Source of the DNA: Dactylellina haptotyla
Lineage: Eukaryota > Ascomycota > Orbiliomycetes > Orbiliales > Orbiliaceae
Assembly (NCBI GenBank): GCA_031310005.1
Contig: CM062379.1
Location: 5,580,001-5,644,000 of the forward strand
Direction: 5' to 3'
DNA length: 64,000 bases
In this document: piece by piece, positions 58,370 to 64,000 of the stretch
Position numbering within the stretch: position 1 is the stretch's first letter
Layout of the letters: each line of letters begins with the position of its first letter
Notes under the pieces: model-generated
Databases searched by the model: none
What the model saw: only the letters and a program-made list of their open reading frames with translations
What the model was told of the DNA's origin: nothing
Made by a program: the position numbers and the translations under genes

Positions 58370-59432
58370 CTTGGGTGCTTCCGAAGTGAGGATGATGGAA
58401 CATATACAGAGAGATTCGAATAAAGAATATCGATATCTGAAGCTAGACCGGAAGACAAGGCACAAAGGAAGTATCCGCAAAAGACGAGACAACGGGTGAT
58501 TTATGAAGATCTGAGGCAGCCGAAGCTTTTCTGCAGCCACCCCGCCATATTTATTCCTTTGTTATTATTGAGGCGGACACACACTGCAAATTTCGAGTCA
58601 GATCCTCAAGCTCGCACCAGCAAGCTTGCAAGCTCGGAAGGCAGTGACGTTTGTGGTGTGCTTGACAAAGCTGCAGACCATTTTGCAAGGATCTTCAAAA
58701 AGCGAGCTCAGGTAGCTTGAAATTCGCGCTACCTGAGAATGCGTACAGAATGCAAGTCCCGGTCAAGTATTTTGTGTCGATTGTGACATTTTGGCTGGTC
58801 ATTTCGCTGGCAAACATTGCAGATAAATGCCTGGCGTGCATGTCACCTGGCACTGGCTTGAGTTCCACCAGGCTAGCCTTTTTGGAATGCTAAAAATACC
58901 AAGCTTATCAGCCTCCACCCAGCGCGATGGATTGCTGGGGAGATTTAACTCTTCTGTCCCCAACTCCGCTCCGATGGACGCTACAGCCACCTTTCCACCG
59001 TTTTTTATATATATCTCAGCTTATCGGGGAGGGGCTGAGGCGAGATCGCGAAGAAAATGTGAAGAGAGGCCATGGCGCCAGTGCAGCTGTCAGATCCGAC
59101 TATGTCAGCCCAGACATTCGAAATGCAGGGAAGGATGCAGAGGAAACTCTAAAAAGCTAAATATGACCCCGGCCATCTCGAAATATCTGTGAGGTTATTT
59201 TGTCAGCGCAAGTGGCTGCGGGAGGCGGGTTGGGGGAGGTGTTGTTGATGGTGTTGATCGGCACCAGGACAGCGCGTTGTTGTCTCAGCGGAATAAACAA
59301 GGGAGCAACAACAGAGCAGCAGTCCTTCAGAGCAGCAGCCGATTGGCCCTGGCGGCATCATCAATCTCGACGACCTCAACCTTCCCACGATGACATGATC
59401 GCAGATATGGGCCGCACCAGATAACCGCAATC
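58370..59432. other. Divergent intergenic region upstream of APC2
   Basis: About 1 kb, GC-richer toward APC2. Contains a short inverted and direct arrangement of CAAGCTCG / CAAGCTTGCAAGCTCGG (58607-58638). Several short ORFs on both strands have no support. Confidence 0.5.
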
Positions 59433-62400
59433 ATGTTGATGTCCGGCTTCCATCACCCCCAGGAACCCCAGCGGCAGGTCAAAAAGCGGCGCATCTTCCA
59501 TAATATCTTCCCGCCCGCGGCGTCTGCCTCGCTACCAACCCCACTAGCTACACCGGAGGGGTCCTTCAACGAAAACACACCGCTGCACCCCCCTCCTAGC
59601 GCCCAGGCCTCCCCATTTCTTGCCGGCCAGGCATTCTCGAGCCCCGGGGGAGACGCATTCGTTACCCATAGCCGCGCATGGCATCTTGCGACCACGTTTC
59701 TCTCGTTTCCCGACTCGCCATTCGACGTTTCAGAAGAAGAAAGCTTGGTGCTTGGGGTTCACAAAGATGGCGTCTATCTCCGAAGGAAAGCAGATCTTTG
59801 CCGGTCAGATACTAGAGAGGCAATCGCGTATCTCATGACCTCAGGAGCAAATGCCGTCCCTGGCGAGAACCTTGTCGAATGGTACACTTGTGAAGTGCGA
59901 AGGCACTTCCTCGAGTATACCCGACCAATTTTAGACGAAGCAGATGTACGATCACCTTATAAAAGCCCCCTCTATCTAACGGCCCAACTAATTTCGGGAA
60001 TGATTCTAGCGAGGTGGAACATCGAAATCTCGTCCTGAATACCTGCTGAATGATATAATATCCCAACTACGCGTTACCTGCAAAATATACTACTCTGTGT
60101 ATTCGACGTACCTCCTTCCGTACATTACGAAACTGGACCCGATCGCATCCGTAGAACCCTTCCACAGATCACTAGCTTCGATAATATCGTTCTGCCTACC
60201 GAGGAGGTTTCCATCCCTGCTCAGAAAGACATTCTACGCCTATTTTATAGTGATTCTATCGCTTCCAACGTCAACCGGTGGGGCCACAGATGTTAGTCTC
60301 TTTACGTCGCCACATATACCTGGAGCAGATGAGACTGTTCATAGCACGGATGTAGATCTCGAGCTTGAAGACGACGAAAAGGCTGCTGTTGACCAGGAAG
60401 AGGCCAATCGGCGACGAGAGGAAGCTCGACATTCTGTCTTCAAATTGGTGGAAAGTCTAAATGGGATAGGACTGATGGCTAATGGTGTAGGAGAGCGAGA
60501 GTTCGCCCTTGTGATTGACCGTGTAGCAGGTGAATGGGTAACACATAGATTTAGCGGCAGATATACAGATTCTGATCTTGATATCGAGGATGCGGACGGC
60601 GATACGAGCATGGCAAAACTTCCAACCTCTGCTGCTTCTGCCGAAATCATGAAAGAATGGCTATTCGATTCACTCATGCCCTTGGTACTCTCAGTGATGA
60701 AGATCATTCGCCCAGGAGATGCGGTAGATAATTTGCCTCCCGCTCTCAGCCGCCTTGCACAGCGACTATCTCGCGTGCGAATGAAAGAAATGTTTGATAT
60801 AATAGTCGATTTCCCTGCGTCAATGCCTGGCATCATGGACCTCATACCAACCCTCAACACCCCAATGGCACGCTTGGTATTGACTAGCACCTTTGCCTAC
60901 ACGCTCAATAGGCGTCTTTTGCACCAAGGAGCAAGCACCGTTGATATCCTACGCGCCTACATCAATATGATCAAATGCTTTCAGATCATAGATGCAAAGG
61001 GTGTTTTGTTGGACAAAGTGGGTGCGAGAGTTCGGCGATATCTTAGCACTCGTGAAGATACCGTAGTCGAAATCGTCAAAGGAATCCTATGCTATGAGTA
61101 CGATGAAGATGCTGATGAATCTGACGAGTCGATAAACCCTCCAGACGACCACCTAGAGAGCGCCCAAGCCTTTAAAGAAAGCTTGCGCCGTCGTAAAGCG
61201 GTCGAGGCAGAAACTGATGACGAGGACGATGAAGACATTCTACGAGAAATTAGCACAGAACTACAAGCATGCGCTCAAATGGGTGCAGACAAGAAGAACG
61301 AAGTTTTAGGAGCGGCTGCGGCTGCAAGTCTGGAAGATCTTGACTACGATGATATGGATTGGCAGCCGGATCCCGCCGACGCAGGACCGGAATTCCGGAG
61401 AGACAAAGGAACGGATATCATTTCTCATCTCTTTACCATGCTTGAAAGCACCAAATTCATCAATGAGTTCCAGAACCAACTTGGCAAACGGCTGCTGCTC
61501 CAACCAACCTCAGAATTTCTGCGTGAAAAGGCGACCATTGAATTACTGAAAGTTAGATTCGGTGAAAACGAGATGCAAAACGCCGCTATCATGCTTAAAG
61601 ATCTAAGCGAGTCGCGCAAGACTGATACTCATTTACGGGATATGGTAGTTGCTAAGAGAAATGCCGAAAACGCCACTTCTGACACAGTTGAAAGGGATGG
61701 CACAGAGGTGCATGTCAAAGTTATCAGCAGACTCTTCTGGCCTCAGCATATGATATCTGAAGGAGACTTTAAGCCGCCTGCTAGCCTTGCGAGCACCTTG
61801 GATATGTTTAATCACGAGTTTGAACTGTTCAAGAAATCCCGAAAACTCAACTGGCTGAAAGAAGAAGGATTTGCAGTTATAGAACTGGAACTTAATGACC
61901 GAGATGTTCGCTATAAGCAAGTGCCTACATATGCTGCCACTGTCATTGATACTTTCGGCAGATCGCCAACTGAAGTGAACCCGGACATCCCACGAGAACT
62001 TAACGGCGGAGAAGTAGGTAACGCGTGGTCCATTGATCAACTCAAAGAGGAGCTATCTATGGAAGAAGATCTTCTTCGCAAGGGCATTGACTATTGGGTC
62101 GACAGAAACATTCTTGCCGAGTATCCTCTTGATCGGAAGACATTCTACGTGATGGAAACTTTACCCCGCAGTGACATACCAGCCTCAAGGCGTACGACGC
62201 CTCATACATCACCTCAAAAGAGGGATGGCGCATATGCTACTCCAGGGCGGCGACGAGCCCTCAGCTTTATTTCTCAATCCTCAGCCGATAGCGGGGACGA
62301 AGCGGGCGGAGAAAAGAAAGAAGAGCAGACTCCCGTAAAACCAGATGCGGATGACGAAGACCCCCTCAAGGATCTCCGATTCGCGATGGCGTGGAATTAT

Positions 62401-62589
62401 ATCGCCGGCATGCTGACCAACCAGGGCCCAATGACAACGGACAGGATATTCAGCACGCTTAGTTTGTTCCTGATTCCCATGGGTGGACTCCAATTCGATG
62501 CTGCCGAGTTGGATCAATTTTTGAATAAGATGGAGGAGAACGGGAGAGTTGACAAGACTCCACAAGGCTGGAAGATGAGGAAGGCATGA
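59433..62589 (+). CDS. APC2: Anaphase-promoting complex subunit 2 (APC2)
   Basis: Exons 59433-59945 and 60010-62589 join in phase (1,030 aa); the intron has an ACTAAT branch and TTCTAG acceptor. APC2 is the cullin-like scaffold of the APC/C ubiquitin ligase, which binds the RING subunit Apc11 and drives mitotic exit in the nucleus. The N-terminus is Pro/Ser-rich and disordered (residues 1-75). Cullin repeats follow, then a long acidic region (EDEDDED-like runs near 500-530 and DDMDWQPDPADAG). The cullin homology domain is recognisable by TKFINEFQNQLGKRLLLQ, ERDGTEVHVKVISRLFWPQH and FNHEFELFKKSRKLNWL, with a C-terminal winged helix (GGLQFDAAELDQFLNKMEEN, then GRVDKTPQGW). It is longer than yeast and human APC2 (about 820-850 aa), mainly because of disordered inserts. 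Confidence 0.92.
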
Positions 62590-63001
62590 GAGATGGTTTA
62601 CGCTTTCTGATTAAGACTCCAATAGGGATCGCTTTTGTGACTTGAGGGTTATTGGTTCTCTCCTTTTAGGTCTTTCATGTTTATCTTAACTGCTGCGTAG
62701 GAAACTGTCTTTAAAGTTGCTTAGAGGATCTCGAAGCTTCAATATACAAGTTTCAACATAAAATCATGCTCTAAGACCAAAATTTTGATTCGCGTACCTC
62801 AAATATTTTCTGGTTATCCAAACTAATTTTTGAGATCCCGAGGCGATACCAGCCTAGGCCTACGAATTACAAAATATAATAACGAAAATAAATCACGATG
62901 ACATCAATGAAATATAGAGAAAGAATAGAGCGAACGATAAAAACCCGAAATGAATTCATCAAAGTATGGAAAAATGCTGGTCAAGATCTTGATGCCGTTC
63001 G
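62590..63001. other. Intergenic, convergent 3' ends
   Basis: AT-rich 412-nt spacer after APC2 with no feature; a plus-strand ORF begins in it but only mirrors the minus-strand gene. Confidence 0.55.
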
Positions 63002-64000
63002 TCATGCTGGCGAGCTGCTTTCGACAACAACACTAGCTCCGTCATTGAAAGCTTCATTCAGAATATCGCCCGGCCCTGCCGCGTTCATAATATTCACGGT
63101 GTCAAATCCTATAGGATTGTTGATATCGAACTTCGTCCCTCCTTTTTCTAAGGTCACAGAGTCAAAAGTATCTGGTCCACCGGTATTCACGGCAGTCATA
63201 CGGTATCCATTCTTAAAGTCTGTGACTACTTCCTCTGCATCATCCACACCGTCCTTATTTATAAGAACCGTGTTAGGGCTAATCTGAGATGCGGAAACAA
63301 TCTCATCGGGGTTGTTGGAGATGACTTCACTTAGAAGGGGGGCAAGCGGGGGCTCAGGGCTTCCTGGGGTGCTTTGGACAATACTGGTTGCTGGTCCCTG
63401 ACCCATTGCTCCGAAGCTGGCTACATTGACGTTGAGAGCGCTTAGGGTTTGCGCTAAGATGTCATTAAAGGGCCGTTGGACGCCGTTCGCATCCACGTAC
63501 ACTGGAACGCAGTTGAAGGTGAACATGCCATTGTTAGAGAGCAAAGGATTCGTAGAACCAGATCCGCCTTGGTTTCCGATTTGATTGGGAGTCGTATCCG
63601 CAATTCCGCCACCTGCACCGGTGGGATCTTGATCAAAGCCGTTCGGGGTAAATGTAGTACCACCAGAATCCATATGCACAACAGGATCGGGCATATTGCC
63701 TAAAGGTGTGTTAATTGCCCCATCGAAATTCTGGTTGACGCCAGGCATTTCGGGAAGAAGATACGCAGATGCATCCCCGAAATTGTCGCCGTTGGGGTCA
63801 ATTTGAGCTTGATCAAACCCATTGTATGGGAATGGTGTGTTTTCCATTTGTTGGCTAAATGGCTGCTGGCCTCTGTGAGCATCAACTTGGTCAAAGACAT
63901 TCGCCATTGCAATGGGGTTATTTATTGCTGCATCTACTATGCCGGGGCCATCGGTTATCAAGTCGGATTGCTGCTCTGGGGTAACGCTGTCTAACAGGCT
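63002..64000 (-). CDS. Asn/Gly/Asp-rich protein, partial at right edge
   Basis: The minus-strand frame is open from the right edge (SLLDSVTPEQQSDLITDG) to TGA 63002-63004: 332 codons, with the start outside. It is acidic and rich in Asn, Gly, Asp and Pro with very little Lys or Arg. Short repeats of the type YNGFDQ / PNGFDQ occur at about 63810-63830 and 63630-63650. One segment, GMFTFNCVPVYVDANGVQRP, looks like a folded beta strand pair with a cysteine, and another, DEIVSASQISPNTVLINKDG, may be a second. Composition suggests an extracellular or surface protein, but the N-terminus that would show a signal peptide is missing. Not recognised. Confidence 0.65.
   Translation of the reverse strand, partial: SLLDSVTPEQQSDLITDGPGIVDAAINNPIAMANVFDQVDAHRGQQPFSQQMENTPFPYNGFDQAQIDPNGDNFGDASAYLLPEMPGVNQNFDGAINTPLGNMPDPVVHMDSGGTTFTPNGFDQDPTGAGGGIADTTPNQIGNQGGSGSTNPLLSNNGMFTFNCVPVYVDANGVQRPFNDILAQTLSALNVNVASFGAMGQGPATSIVQSTPGSPEPPLAPLLSEVISNNPDEIVSASQISPNTVLINKDGVDDAEEVVTDFKNGYRMTAVNTGGPDTFDSVTLEKGGTKFDINNPIGFDTVNIMNAAGPGDILNEAFNDGASVVVESSSPA

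Noticed and set aside
1-64000. Transposons, virus-derived elements, CRISPR arrays, rRNA genes
   Set aside because: No transposase, reverse transcriptase, integrase, capsid or long terminal repeat, and no regular repeat-spacer array, was recognised by eye; a profile search was not possible.

Overview
The window is nuclear DNA from a filamentous ascomycete fungus. Genes carry short introns (about 50-170 nt) with GT..AG ends and CTAAC/CTGAC-like branch sites. Orthologues of general eukaryotic genes (NUP159, APC2) sit among typical fungal families: a PhiA-like cell-wall protein, GH27 alpha-galactosidase, secreted GMC oxidoreductase, CorA-like transporter, cupredoxin-like membrane protein and a peroxisomal 2-hydroxyacid oxidase. 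The family mix fits Leotiomycetes, but that placement is inference and no species is claimed. Intron-exon models below were built by hand from splice signals and reading-frame continuity.

Layout. 1-4974: 3' part of a large PY-motif/coiled-coil gene that starts left of the window. 6013-9314: two convergent genes of unknown function. 9.3-18.4 kb: gene-poor, AT-rich stretch with an orphan ORF, a possible small Cys-rich secreted protein and a five-exon secreted-protein gene whose exons are mostly too short to stand out as ORFs. 18.5-21.9 kb: PhiA-like wall protein and a cupredoxin/transmembrane gene with a damaged splice site. 22.9-29.0 kb: nucleoporin NUP159. 30.0-32.3 kb: AAA ATPase. 32.7-36.4 kb: two head-to-tail secreted proteins of unknown function. 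38.0-41.0 kb: C2H2/coiled-coil protein and a second coiled-coil protein. 41.4-42.2 kb: a multi-exon gene not seen as one ORF. 42.7-46.3 kb: GH27 alpha-galactosidase and a phosphomannose-isomerase-like protein lacking two zinc-ligand histidines. 47.2-49.4 kb: CorA-like transporter. 49.5-55.2 kb: peroxisomal hydroxyacid oxidase (C-terminal SKL) divergent from a secreted GMC oxidoreductase. 55.6-57.6 kb: polytopic membrane protein. 57.9-58.4 kb: small Cys/His-rich protein. 59.4-62.6 kb: APC2. 63.0-64.0 kb: 3' part of an Asn/Gly-rich protein running off the right edge.

How they fit together. Conserved nuclear genes (NUP159, APC2) flank a middle block rich in secreted and membrane proteins (secreted unknowns, alpha-galactosidase, oxidases, CorA-like and other membrane proteins). 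This looks like an accessory, environment-facing neighbourhood, not a single pathway. No backbone synthase of secondary metabolism, no CRISPR, no rRNA, and no recognisable transposon or virus-derived element were seen; tRNA genes were not excluded rigorously.
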